This document shows positions 21,401 to 32,096 of a stretch of 64,000 bases of DNA, piece by piece. The notes beneath the pieces were generated by a model that saw only the letters and a program-made list of their open reading frames with translations, was not told where the DNA came from and did not search any database. Within the stretch, counting starts at the first letter, position 1; each line of letters opens with the position of its first letter. This stretch comes from Neoceratodus forsteri (taxonomy: Eukaryota > Chordata > Ceratodontiformes > Ceratodontidae): the NCBI GenBank assembly GCA_016271365.2, contig CM057454.1:700057501-700121500 (forward strand), written 5' to 3'. The position numbers and the translations under genes are program-made.

Positions 21401-23160
21401 GCTGTCTGGCCCAATCTGGAGCAACCAGAATTACCTTGCAAGGTTGAGACCTTATTTTGACTAAAACTTTGAACGGGAGTGGGAAGGGGGGAAAGGCATA
21501 CAGAAACTTCCCGTCCCAATTCAGAATCAGGGTGCCCAGGGGGATTGAGCCCAAGACTGGAGGTCTGCAACAAAAGAGAGGGAGTTGGTGATTGTCTGGG
21601 ACTGCAAAGAGATCTATCTCTGGAGTGCCCCACCTTGAAAAAATCACTTTGAACACCTGAGGGTCCAGGGACCATTTGTGATGGCCCTGAGAAATCCTGC
21701 TCAGTGCATCTACTAGCACATTTTCCTTGCCTGGAAGGTGAACTTCTACAAGAGAGGCTTTCAGGGGAATAAGCCAGGGACCACAACTTCATGGCTTCTG
21801 TGCACAAGGCCATGGACCTAGTGCCTCCCTGTTTGTTGATGTACCACATGGTGGTAGTGTTGTCTGTTCTGACTTGAACCACCTTGTTCTGAACTGACTG
21901 TGAGAATGCTTTTAGAGCTAGTAAAACTGCCCTGCATGCTAGAAGATTGATGTGGAGAAGAGATTCTTGGGGGGACCACAGGCCCTGGGCAGTAAGGGAC
22001 CCCAGGTGGGCTCCCCAGCCCAGAAGAGAAGCATCCATGGTAAGGACCACTGAATGAGGCTGAGCAACAAAAGGAACACCTTGCCTTAAATTGTCCTGAT
22101 CCTGCCACCACTGGAGGGCCTGGATCAAGATTGGAGTCACTGGAATCAGTTTGGTAAGGGGAGTCCTTTCTCTGAGACCAGAAAGCTCTCAGGTGGAACT
22201 GAATATCTCTCATCTGGAATCTTGCCCCTTGGACCACTGCTGTTGAAGCTGCCATATGGCCCATGAGCTGGAGGAATGCCTTGCTGGTCGAGATACCTGA
22301 AGGCTGAAAGAAGAAGCTAGTTCCATAAAAGCTCTTGCCCTTTCTAGAGGAAGAAAGGCTCTTGCTCTAAGTGTGTCCAGTTCTGCCCCTATAAAGGTAA
22401 GGAGCTGGACTGATTTGAGAACTGACTTGGGAAGGTTGAGAAGAAATCCTAGGGAAGTGACCACTTGCTGGGTCACTTGCAGGTGAGACTTGACTTGGTC
22501 TGGAGAGTGACCCACTAATAGCCAATCGTCCAGATAAGGAAATATGGAAATATTTTGCCTTCTAAGAAAGGCAACTACTACGGCTAGGCACTTTGTGAAA
22601 ACCCTTGGAACTGAGGTTAGGCCAAAGGGTATTGCTCTGAACTGATAGTGGCCTGAGGGCAACTCGAAAATGAGGTACTTTCTGTGGGAGCACTTGATGG
22701 GAATGTGAAAGTAGGCATCTTTGAGGTCCAGGGAGGCTAGCCAGTCCCCTGGCTTTAGAGAGGGAAGGATTATTCCCAGAATTATCATCTTGAACTTTGG
22801 TTTTAAAAGATGTTTATTCAGATATCTTAGGTCCAGGATGGGTCGCCACTCCCCTCTCTTTTTGGGGGTCAGAAAGTATCTGGAGTACAGTCCTTTGCCC
22901 CAGTGTAGGGTAGGTACTGTCTCTATAGCTTTTAAAGCTAGGAAAGAAGAAACCTCTGCCTCTAGGGCAAGGGTTTCCGAAAGATTTGCAGGTGGAAAAG
23001 ATCTGGCTCTCATCTTTGGAAATTTTTTGAAGCTGAGAACCAGTCCTTGGCTTACTACTTCCAGGACCCACTTGTCTGATGTATTAGACATCCAATCCTG
23101 GACAAAGTAAGTCAGCCTGCCCCCTACTGGAATTGGAGAGTCGACCCGGGCAGACCCATC
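21297..23160 (-). pseudogene. DIRS pol: reverse transcriptase, RNase H and methyltransferase-like region
   Basis: RT starts upstream of the first Met at 23091, with GGRLTYFVQDW. It then shows LTPKKRGEWRPILDLRYLNK, DLKDAYFHIPI, IPFGLTSVPRVFT and the catalytic FPYLDDWLLVG (about 22511-22545). A linker is in a second frame (MGHMAASTAVVQGARFQMR, about 22264-22208). RNase H is in a third: VVLTMDASLLGWGAHL, then VRTDNTTTMWYINKQGG. A further shift near 21770 leads to HLPGKENVLVDALSR, WGTPEIDLFA, YAFPPFPL and VILVAPDWARQPW, the block between RNase H and recombinase usually assigned as a Dam-like methyltransferase. At least three frameshifts inactivate the gene. Confidence 0.88.
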
Positions 23161-24769
23161 AGGGTGTCTGCTTGGCAGGGGCTTTAGGCTGAGGGGTGGA
23201 TGCAGGCCTGCTCATCCCCCTTCTGCCTCTCCCTCTGAAGAACCCCCTGTGCGAAAAGGAAGTAGTGGCCTGTGCTTGGTAAAAAGGCCTTTGAAAAGGC
23301 CTGCCCCTGCCCCTAGACAGCTGCCTTTGAGGAGTTACCTGCCTTTCCTTGGCCTGAGCACTCCTGTAAGTGGTCCTGTACTCGTCCATTTTCTTCATGT
23401 AATTCTCTGTCTGCTCCCCAAACAGAGAATTACCTACTACAGGAAAATCCATAGCCTTAGCCTGGGTGTCCTGTGAGAGGCTAGTACATCTGAGCCAAGC
23501 CATCCTCCAAAGAGCCACAGATATAGCCATGACTCTTGATGAGACATCATTAGAGTCCACAGCAGCATGAAACTGAACCTTAGATGCCTCAGTCCCATCT
23601 GCAGCCACCGTTTCCAGCTCCTTGGCTAGCTGGGGGGAGGCCTGTTTAGCCAGTGCCAGTACAGTGTCCCACCTGGACTTCTGGTACCTGGCTGTATAGG
23701 CCATGTAATTCGCCTGGCTGAGTTGCAAAGAAGATGCCATGTTCTGCTTCTTTGCCATGGCATCACTCTTCCTGGAGTCCTTGTCGGGGGGGTGTAAAGC
23801 CAAGGGAATATTTGCCTTGTCACAGGCAGCAGCCTGCTCTACCCCAACATGGATGCATTGCTGATATAAGAGCTCCATGTCTGAGCCTGAGAGTGTATAT
23901 CTCTTGTCCATTCTTCTATCCACAAGAAGTATAGTGTTAGAAGACTTTAAGATTTTTTGTATCTGTTTCCCAAAAGACTTATGGAGGGGAATAGACGGTC
24001 TCCTGGACTCTGGGATATCCATCATCTGTACATAATCAGGCTCTTCTTGATCTTCCACAGCCTCCTCCATAGGAAGCTGGGGGGTTTCAGCCACTTTTCT
24101 GTAAAACATAAAGTGGGAAGGGGACTCAGAAAGCCTAGGAGGGGAAACACCTGATGGTCTGTCTGGGGAGATGTCTGGTTCCACAGGCACATTCAGACCT
24201 TCACTTACATCATATCAAATTCCCCTTCCTCTTCAAACTCCAGTTCATAAAAATCTTCAAGGGTATACTCTTGAACTGAGGGAACCAACAGAACCGAACC
24301 CCTGCCAGAAGGAGCCGGATCTGTCGGAAGCGGATGGAGTGATTCCACAATCTGAATCATCCTGGCTATCTCTTTGGTGGTTGGAACATGAACCTCTGGA
24401 TCTGAACCGGTCTATTTATCTTTGCGCTTTCTTTTTGTCAGAATCGATCCCTCAGAATCAGCTCTCCTTTTGCCCGAAGAAGTATCACCCTAGTCAGAGG
24501 GCACTACTTCTGGTTCGGTCGAAACCGAACCGGGCTGGCCATCTGGGTCTGTGGACTTCTCAGCCTCCTTTTCCCTCAGTCTACCAAATATCTTCTCAAG
24601 GGTAGATTTGGGAAAATTTTTACATATTTGGCAACCTGTATCTAGGTGGTCAAACCCCAGACAATAAACACAGGTGGTGTGGGGATCGGCCTTTGGCAAA
24701 GACCTCCCCATATTCACTGCAGTGTTGAAACCCAGTGGGCCCGTTTTTTTTCTTGGGTTTCTCAGACAT
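23159..24769 (-). pseudogene. DIRS gag-like protein with CCHC knuckle
   Basis: The likely start is the ATG at 24767-24769 (MSEKPKKKNGPTGFQH). A frameshift follows within about 100 bases. The next frame carries CVYCLGFDHLDTGC, an exact C-x2-C-x4-H-x4-C zinc knuckle. A degraded stretch (24190-24490) leads to the 343-residue frame 23159-24190. That frame holds the helical capsid-like part (LHPPDKDSRKSDAMAKKQNM, LSQANYMAYTARYQKSRWD, GNSLFGEQTENYMKKMDEY) and ends in an arginine/glycine-rich tail (SRGRGRPFQRP, RGFFRGRGRRG). Gag would package element RNA. Pol follows at once and may overlap its end. Confidence 0.8.
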
Positions 24770-25164
24770 AGCCAGCCTAACCAAACTTACCCTTTTTTCG
24801 GCAACTGCCAGGCAAGACTACATTATCAGTTCCTAACCGTGTCACGGCTACTGGAAAAAAACGGCTAAAACACGTTTTTTTTAGAACCGATAAGAACTGG
24901 TAACCACACACTAAATATAGCAAAATTCACATTCAAATGGTCAGTTCAGCTGAACCGACCACACTTTTACAAGTTCCATACAGAAATAAGAAACAATTCC
25001 TACCTAATACTCATGGCACCACAGACAGAGACTGAATTGACTATGCGGCTACCTTTTTTTCAGTTTAAACCGACGAAAAACTGAAAACTTTAACCGACTT
25101 CAAACTGAGCTGAAGGAGAAATCTCTGGAGTGACTGTTCAGTGAGGTGGAGTAAAGAATCTGAC

Positions 25165-25322
25165 AGTTTGAGTTCAAAACACTCCAGACAGAAACTTCAA
25201 CCAAGCTCGAGCTCAGCGTTTCATGCCCTGCATGGAAAGTTAACCCGTAGTTCTCCAGGGCAGTTCAAAGGTTGGGAATCACTGCAATTGTCAGAATACA
25301 GCAAGACGTCATGTTGTTTGAA
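25165..25322. repeat. DIRS inverted terminal repeat, right
   Basis: The sequence is the inverted counterpart of 19660-19816, ending CAATTGTCAGAATACAGCAAG, then ATGTTGTTTGAAC. On the coding strand it is the 5' end. The last 40 bases are also complemented in the internal region at 20137-20178. Confidence 0.9.
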
Positions 25323-26400
25323 CAGTAGTGCTTAATGGTAAGCACTTGGAGGTCAGGAGTGTAACAAGTGAGATGCCTCTGGGGTCTGTCCTGGGTCCAG
25401 TGTTTTTCAAGTTTTCATTTGTGACATTGGAGTTGGGATCCAGAACGAAATGTGTCTCTCTGCAGATGGTGCAAAAATATGTGATAGTGTGGACAGCGAG
25501 GATGGTATTACAGAAATGAAAGAAGACCTGGACAAATAGTAAAACTGGTCACCACTCTGGCATCTCACATTTAATTTCAAAATGTTTGAGGTCATGCACA
25601 TGGGAGGAGGAATCTGTAAACAAAGTATTGTATTGGGATCAAGTTAGAGCAAATATCAGAGGAAAGAGACCTGAGGGTTGTTATAAGTGACAGGCTCAAG
25701 ACTACTACCTAATGCAATAAGGCATATGGGAAAGCCAGCAGGATGCTACAGTGCATAGGCAAGGCTTTTTCTAATAGAAGAACAAAAGCGAGTTCACACA
25801 TATATACAAATGAGGCCACACAGAGTATTCTGTGGAGTTCTTGAGTCTTCATTTTAAAAAAAGGACAAGGATCACTTAGAATTAGTTCATAGGAGATCCA
25901 CCAAAATGGCAAACAGGCAACAGTGGAAGATCTACAGGCTAAGGTGAACATGTTTTCACTAGACGTCAGAAGAGAAAGGGGGACATGATGGAAACATGCA
26001 AATACCTGCAGAGAATAAGGATTGCAGCAACTGTTTAGACAATGTGAGCGGTCTGCAACAAGAGAACACAACTATAAATTAGTGTGTGGGGGAATTCAAG
26101 AGGGATGTGAGAAAGTACTTCATGGAAGGTGTTGTGGACAGGTGGAAACGGTCTACCTGCGGAGGTGGATAATGATGAGATGTTTGCAGGCTTCAAGAGA
26201 GGGTGGGATACATACATTGGTTTGGAGCAAATGATGGTGTGGGAGGGGAGTCTGAAGGGATTCATAGAGTGAACAAGGTAGAGTGACTAACTGGAAACAC
26301 TGCCTGTACCTTATGAGTGGTAGACTTGAGGGGCTAAGTTGGGGATCAGCCAGTTTTGGACTACAGGTCTTTTCTGACTGTAACATTTTATATTTTTTAT
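25323..26400 (+). pseudogene. CR1-type LINE, segment 3 (RT palm to 3' end)
   Basis: VVLNGKHLEV...VTSEMPLGSVLGPVFF at about 25326-25420 is the CR1 RT block VTSGVPQGSVLGPVLF. It is followed by decayed C-terminal sequence: the MFEVMHMG box near 25583, GKPAGCYSA-type sequence near 25735 and RRERGDMMETCKYLQ near 25970-26010. The ending resembles the CR1 C-terminal tail at 40560-40890. It continues the element interrupted at 19628. Confidence 0.8.
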
Positions 26401-27369
26401 ATGTGCTGGGGAGCCTTTGATGAATGACAGCAGACCGTTAAATAGGCTAAATATTTCTGATGTCTTTTGAAACAATTTTACTGACCAACTGGAGGATTAT
26501 TTTTTGGTAAGGAATGCCTGCAAGACCACAGTTGGCTGTACTTGCACCAGGAGAGAATGGGGCATTGGCCTTTAGAATGTACACAGTAGTCTGGGAGGAT
26601 TTAAACTGAGGAATGTGGAGGGGATAATCCTGAAGGTTTCCAAAGTCACAAATCATATGTAGTGGGTCACCATGAGATGAGCAGCAGAGATAAGTAACAC
26701 ATAAAGAGAAGAACCCCCAGGGGAGGAACAAAGCATAGATGGAGAACAGTTTTCACTTGAATACATTCCAGTATCTGAATGAGAACATCATGGCAGGCTC
26801 GAAAGCCTGATGCACTTGGAAGAAGAATGCAGTGTCACTCAGAGACCTGGTTGAGGGACAGCAAAATGAAGGGATGCAGGCTATTCTGAAGGGACATGTC
26901 TAACAGGAAAGAGTGTGGGTGGATTTATTTTTAAGGGTGGGTAAAACTGTGGAGCTGAAGGTGGATATGGAGGGGCAAACAGTGTCAAAAAGTCAACCTG
27001 GATCCTGCTAGGATAAAGGGAAACAAACGAGTCTCCTAGGGGTATGTCACAGGACTCCAAAAAGGTCAGCAGAGCTTGATGCTCAGCTGGTTGGGGAAAT
27101 TAAGAGAGCAGTCAAACCTGATGTACAATACTAGTAATTAGGGATTTGCAAACATAAAATGTGGCAGTGTTGCCCATTCTGCATTTCTGAAATATTAAGA
27201 AAATGTTGAACATGTTAACAAAATGTTGGCAATAATTATATGTGGCATTTCCACTGTAACTTTAAAACTACTCAACAGAATATCTCCTGATTTGAAATGT
27301 GTATGGCCCATTGACATCAGTAATAGTAGAAACTTTTATCTGTATACAGGTAAAGTTGGTAATACACCA
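26401..27369. other. unassigned non-coding DNA
   Basis: No gene or family could be assigned. It may be further decayed LINE sequence, but I cannot show this. Confidence 0.4.
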
Positions 27370-27959
27370 TTATAATAATGATAATAATTTTTATTTATAG
27401 GGCGCCTTTCAAGTGTCAAGGCACCGTACATAATAACAATTAAAACAAGCATCATAAAAAATACAAGCAAACCAAACAATTAAAACAATCAATATTCAGG
27501 GAATGCTGTTTCCCATAAAAAGGTCTTTAGACCCCTCTTAAAACCCTCCACAGAAGTGCACTCCCTCTACCGACGGAGTAGAGAGTTCCAAATGGTGGGG
27601 GCAACATACGAGAATGTCCGAGCACCAGAAGATTTTAAATTCACCTTTGGAACCTCTAGCAACCCCTCATCGGCCCAGTGGAGAGATCGATCAGGGCAAT
27701 AGGAAACCAGAAGTTTTTTCACATAGGCTGGGCCCAGATCATGTAGGGCTTTAAAAGTCAGCAAGCCAACTTTAAAGGTGATCCGCCATCTAACTGGCAG
27801 CCAGTGCAGTTCGTGCAGCACCAGGGTAATATGACAGGATCTTCTAGAACCTGTCAAAAGCCGGGCTGCTGCATTCTGCACTAGCTGCAGATGATGGATT
27901 TCAACCCCGGAAAGCCCTAGATAAAGGGAGTTGCAATAATCCGGGCATGAGGACATGAA
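27370..27959 (-). pseudogene. L2/Rex-like LINE, 3' segment
   Basis: The minus strand encodes the RT C-terminal region SSCPDYCNSLYLGLSGVEIH, LQLVQNAAARLLTG and LHELHWLPVRWRITFKVGLL, ending TIWNSLLRR near 27570. This is typical of L2/Rex-type LINEs. The 3' UTR ends near 27370 in a TTTATAGGGCGCCTTTCAAG-like tail, read on the plus strand beside a TAATAATGATAATAAT run. The element's upstream part is at 38249-38560, separated by a hAT insertion. Confidence 0.85.
27952..27959. repeat. hAT target-site duplication, left copy
   Basis: GACATGAA directly precedes the left terminal repeat and pairs with GACATAAA at 38249-38256 with one mismatch. Eight bases is the duplication length made by hAT transposases. 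Collapsing the two copies rejoins the LINE reading AFMS...CPDYCNSL. Confidence 0.88.
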
Positions 27960-27974
27960 CAGGGACACTGGTTT

Positions 27975-28206
27975 ACGCGTGCGCGGTGGCGGACGGAAAC
28001 CGGAATTGTGATTGGTCCGTGGGAAAAGCGGGCGCCAAAATAGCGTTTGTTCTCGGGCCTCCCGTGATGTGCAGGCTTTATAAGACAGTGCGGTAGCGTG
28101 CGTCTTTTTTTTACTGCCTGCTCATTTTGCCATTATTGTCTCACTGCTGGAGTCCTGGGGAAATCTCGCTGCTGGAGTCCTGGGGAAGTTCATTCTGTTC
28201 GTAAGT
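27975..28206 (+). promoter_or_regulatory. hAT promoter region and possible first exon
   Basis: In order the stretch has CGG-rich sequence (27984-28005), an inverted CCAAT box (GATTGG, about 28010), a GGGCGCCAAAA word (about 28030-28040) that is an E2F-type site on the minus strand, and a TATA-like TTTATAAG at 28077-28084. About 120 bases downstream GTAAGTAT at 28201 fits a splice donor. The would-be exon repeats GCTGGAGTCCTGGGGA twice. Further GTAAGT donors occur at about 28424, 33235 and 33750, so a spliced leader for the transposase is possible. This is inferred from motif spacing only. Confidence 0.5.
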
Positions 28207-29839
28207 ATTTGTGGCTTGTTTTTTCACTGTAATGCAAATGCTACTAAACACTACTACCAGTACAGCCAAATAACGTAATTAATGTAATTTGAAAGCGTAT
28301 AAGTTACACAAACTGCAATCGCAAGTTCTTTTTTTCCTGGCTGCAGTATCTCTCTGTTCGGTTGTTTCACTGAGGAGAAAAGTGCTTTCTGCATTCAGAG
28401 GGCTCAGAGTCAAACCGACGATATGTAAGTAACTTCGGGAGTATTTGCGCTAAATATATTACAAAATCAGTACATTTAGCAAAATACTCCGACATTACTA
28501 CATATCGCAGGCCCGTTGCCAGGTGGGGTTCGTCAGGTTCGAACGAACCCCACCTTGTTTGAAACCTCCTTTTGATTTTTTTCTTTGCCTTCCATTAATA
28601 TTGTAACTGTCCCTTTAAATGTTGTCCAGTCCTCGGGCTGTAGTAAGAAGTGCCCACTGCCATTCATCTCTCTCTGAGATGTGTGCGACCCCCCCCAAGC
28701 TGCTCCCTTACCTGTAGTACCTGTGATGCCCTTCGACACCCCCCCACCTGGTTCTGATCTGTCCAATCAGGGTTCCAGCTGCTCGGTCTAATCTCTCGCT
28801 GAGACCCCCCCCGCCCAGTCAGTTGCTACGCTGAGGAAGTGAATCACGGTGCCTCCCTGCCAAATGGGTGCACGTCAGTCTGCCCAGAATTCACACTGAC
28901 ACAGCTTGAAGCGGGAGAACAAGGATGACGAGAATCGAGGAAAACGGCGAAAAAGACGCAGCTCGGGTGTATCTCAAACTCTTTCTACCAGCCTGGTAGG
29001 TGTCTGCGGCTGCCCGAGTCTATTTTGTACCTCTTAATTTTTGTCAGAGGCCTCAGTTAAAGCGGCAAGTAATGGCCGCTCTGGTGGAGACACTGGTTGG
29101 GGTGATGAAGGGAGGGCAGAAGGACTGAGTGCTAAAAACTAAGTGAGGAGTTTAAAAAATGGTAATTTCTCTGGCTGGCCAAAACGTTTGTGAGGACGGG
29201 ACTTATTGGCTTCAGTTCATCGGGGCTCCATTTCAACTGCTGGAAGGGGGGTCTGGACGAGTGAAAAAAACAAACAGGAATACTGTTAATTAGTGCTAAA
29301 ACTGCCTGGCAGCACTGTGAGAGGACTGAATCTTAAGTTCTGGCCCAGTCACAACAGCCGAAGAGATGGTGGAGATTTGGAGGGGGGCTGGGTGAGTGAG
29401 TGAAAAACACAAAAACAGGAGTACTGTAAATTGAGGTTTATTTAAAGTGCTAAATCTCTGCAACAACCGACGAGATGGGGGGGAGGGGTGGAACGATCGC
29501 TAAGTAAACTGGCTGCCTTGTGCAATGCTCCCAGATTTGGCATTTTCCCTGTAGCTCCAGTGAAATTTTCCTTGTTTTCTGTAGATTTTCTGTAGATTAC
29601 ATTGCTTCCTATAGAAGTTTTATGGCTCTGTTTTCCTGTGTAACCCAGTACAACTCTAGGGAAACAATTTCCCTGTAAATGGTACACAATCCCTGCAAAA
29701 TACTAATACAGGAATCCTTGTAGAACTGAGAGCACTGAGTGTGATAAATGGCTGGCAGTGCTGAAGTCACAGGCTGTGACTGCTAATATAAACCTCCAGA
29801 CACAGTTAGGTATCTGCAGTTGATTCAGTGGCCATGCTG

Positions 29840-30330
29840 GCATGTCGGGAAGGGGAGAGTGGCCCTTGTGGTCCATCGTGGTGGGGAAAGTGGCCCTGGT
29901 GGTCAGTCGGGGTGGAGGGAGTGGCCGTGCTGGCCCGTCTGTGCTAGGAGAGTGGCTGGGAGAGTCTATCTGAGGAAGCAGAGTTGATGTGCATCAGCAT
30001 CTGGATTGGGATACTGCCCTGGTGGTCCATTGGGTTTGGGATGGGATGGGGAGAGTGACCCTGCTGGTACACTGCAGAGGGGAGAGTGGCCCTGGTGGTC
30101 TGTGGGGAAAGTAGTCATACCAGCCCATCGGGGATAGTGTCCACTCTGGGTAAGCAGAGTGGCCGTGCATCAGCATCTGGATTGGGATAGCGCCATGCAG
30201 CTTCTTGTGGGTTAGAGTGGCTGTGGTGGTCCATTAGGGTGTGGATAGTGACTGGGCTGTTCTGTCAGAGGGGACAGATTAGTGAGTGTCCAGGCTGGTC
30301 TGTCGGGGTGTGAAGAGTGGTCGTGCTCGA
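29840..30330 (+). repeat. degenerate minisatellite, unit about 35-45 bases
   Basis: Variants of GAGAGTGGCCCTGGTGGTCC followed by ATYGGGGTGGGGA recur at irregular spacing. One longer block (GTGCATCAGCATCTGGATTGGGATA) is present at 29989 and again at 30165. Divergence is high, so the array is old. Confidence 0.7.
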
Positions 30331-30635
30331 CTGCCCTGCAAATGTTGTGCTGCTTACCTGCCCTACTGTACTAGCAGCCTCGTGCTCCTGACCTGCACTT
30401 TTGTCTGCCTTGTGCTGTGCTAGACCTGCCTTGCCATCTACTGCAGCAGGACTACTGCTTTTCTGTGTGCCTGCCGACTGGTAAGTTTTTTGTGTTTTGG
30501 ATAGCCCTGCTGCTTTTATTTGAATGGGAAAGCAAGGGAGGGAAGATGTTGGGGGGGGCATGAGATGATATGCATAATGTACCAAAAAATGAATGTATTT
30601 GCAAAATGGCAGACAGGGGAACATGGACAGAGCCG

Positions 30636-32027
30636 CACCATTTGTTCCAACATGTATTCTAGTCTGCCTTGTCCATGCCACACTCTATTGGTTTGTTGGT
30701 TGATGGTCGGTCGGCAGATGGGCAGGCTGGGCGGACTGGTTCACATGCTGGGAGAAATGGTTCTGGCCTCAGAGGGAAGGGTGAATGGGCAGAGTGACAC
30801 AGAACCATTTTTCCAACATGTATTCTAGTCTGCCTTGTCCATGCCATGCTCTATTGGTTAGTTGGTTGATGGTCGGTCGGCAGATGGGCAGGCTGGGCGG
30901 ACTGGTTCACATGCTGGGAAAAATGGTTCTGGCCTCAGAGGGAGGGGTGAATGGGCAGAGTGGCACAGAACCATTTTTCCAACATGTATTCTAGTCTGCC
31001 TTGTCCATGCCACGCTCTATTGGTTTGTTGGTTGATGGTCGATCAGCAGATGGGCAGGCTGGGTGGACTGGTTCACATACTGGGAAAAATGGTTCTGGCC
31101 TCAGAGGGAAGGGTGAATGGGCAGAGTGGCACAGAACCATTTTTCCAACATGTATTCTAGTCTGCCTTGTCCATGCCATGCTCTATTGGTTTGTTGGTTG
31201 ATGGTCAATCGGCAGATGGGCAGGCTGGGCGGACTGGTTCACATGCTGGGAAAAATGGTTCTGACCTCAGAGGGAGGGGTGAACGGGCAGAGTGGCACAG
31301 AACCATTTTTCCAACATGTATTCTAGTCTGCCTTGTCCATGCCATGCTCTATTGGTTTGTTGGTTGATGGTCGGTCAGCAGATGGGCAGGCTGGGCGGAC
31401 TGGTTCACATGCTGGGAAAAATGGTTCTGGCCTCAGAGGGAGGGGTGAATGGGCAGAGTGGCACAGAACCATTTTTCCAACATGTATTCTAGTCTGCCTT
31501 GTCCATGCCATGCTCTATTGGTTTGTTGGTTGATGGTCAATCGGCAGATGGGCAGGCTGGGTGGACTGGTTCACATGCTGGGAAAAATGGTTCTGACCTC
31601 AGAGGGAGGGGTGAACGGGCAGAGTGGCACAGAACCATTTTTCCAACATGTATTCTAGTCTGCCTTGTCCATGCGACGCTCTACTGGTTTGTTGGTTGAT
31701 GGTCGGTTGGCAGATGGGCAGGCTGGGTGGACTGGTTCACATGCTGGGAAAAATGGTTCTGGCCTCAGAGGAAGGGGTGAACAGGCAGAGTGGTACAGAA
31801 CCATTTTTCCAACATGTATTCTAGTCTGCCTTGTCCATGCCACGCTCTATTAGTTTGTTGGTTGATGGTCGGTCGGCAGATGGGCAGGCTGGGCGGACTG
31901 GTTCACATGCTGGGAAAAATGGTTCTGGCCTCAGAGGGAGGGATGAACGGGCAGAGTGGTACAGAACCATTTTTCCAACATGTATTCTAGTCTGCCTTGT
32001 CCATGCCACGCTCTATTGGTTTGTTGG

Positions 32028-32028
<1 letters not shown>
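30636..32028 (+). repeat. 166-bp tandem repeat, about 8.4 units
   Basis: TGTATTCTAGTCTGCCTTGT recurs at 30653, 30819, 30985 and onward every 166 bases, with units more than 90 percent alike by eye. Each unit contains TTGGTTTGTTGGTTGATGGTC, CAGATGGGCAGGCTGGG, and GGTTCACATGCTGGGAAAAA. The small open frames that recur in both strands come from the unit; 166 is not a multiple of three, so no continuous frame exists. The last unit breaks off inside TTGGTTG and runs directly into a TG microsatellite. Confidence 0.95.
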
Positions 32029-32087
<59 letters not shown>

Positions 32088-32096
32088 ATGTGTGTG
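32029..32096 (+). repeat. (TG)n microsatellite
   Basis: About 29 uninterrupted TG pairs are followed by CATGTGTGTGCACG. The run begins where the final 166-bp unit would read GGTTGATGG, so it seems to have been seeded from that GGTTG word. Confidence 0.97.

Larger units (their letters stand above)
19629..25322 (-). mobile_element. DIRS-type tyrosine-recombinase retrotransposon
   Basis: All hallmarks of DIRS are present on the minus strand: gag, then reverse transcriptase with RNase H, a methyltransferase-like region and a tyrosine recombinase. They lie between inverted terminal repeats (19629-19816 and 25165-25322), and an internal complementary region (20082-20180) matches the extreme ends of both. 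Such elements copy through a circular intermediate that the recombinase inserts without target duplication, and none is seen here. Removing it rejoins the CR1 reading at 19628/25323. The genes carry at least four frameshifts, but the structure is otherwise complete at 5.7 kb, a normal size for the group. Confidence 0.93.

Noticed and set aside
20218..22140. A single 640-residue protein
   Set aside because: Its middle third reads nonsense while the adjacent frame has conserved DIRS motifs, so I treat it as a frameshift fusion of RNase H with the overlapping recombinase gene.
30636..32028. CRISPR array
   Set aside because: Units are contiguous 166-bp tandem copies without spacers, and the DNA is vertebrate.
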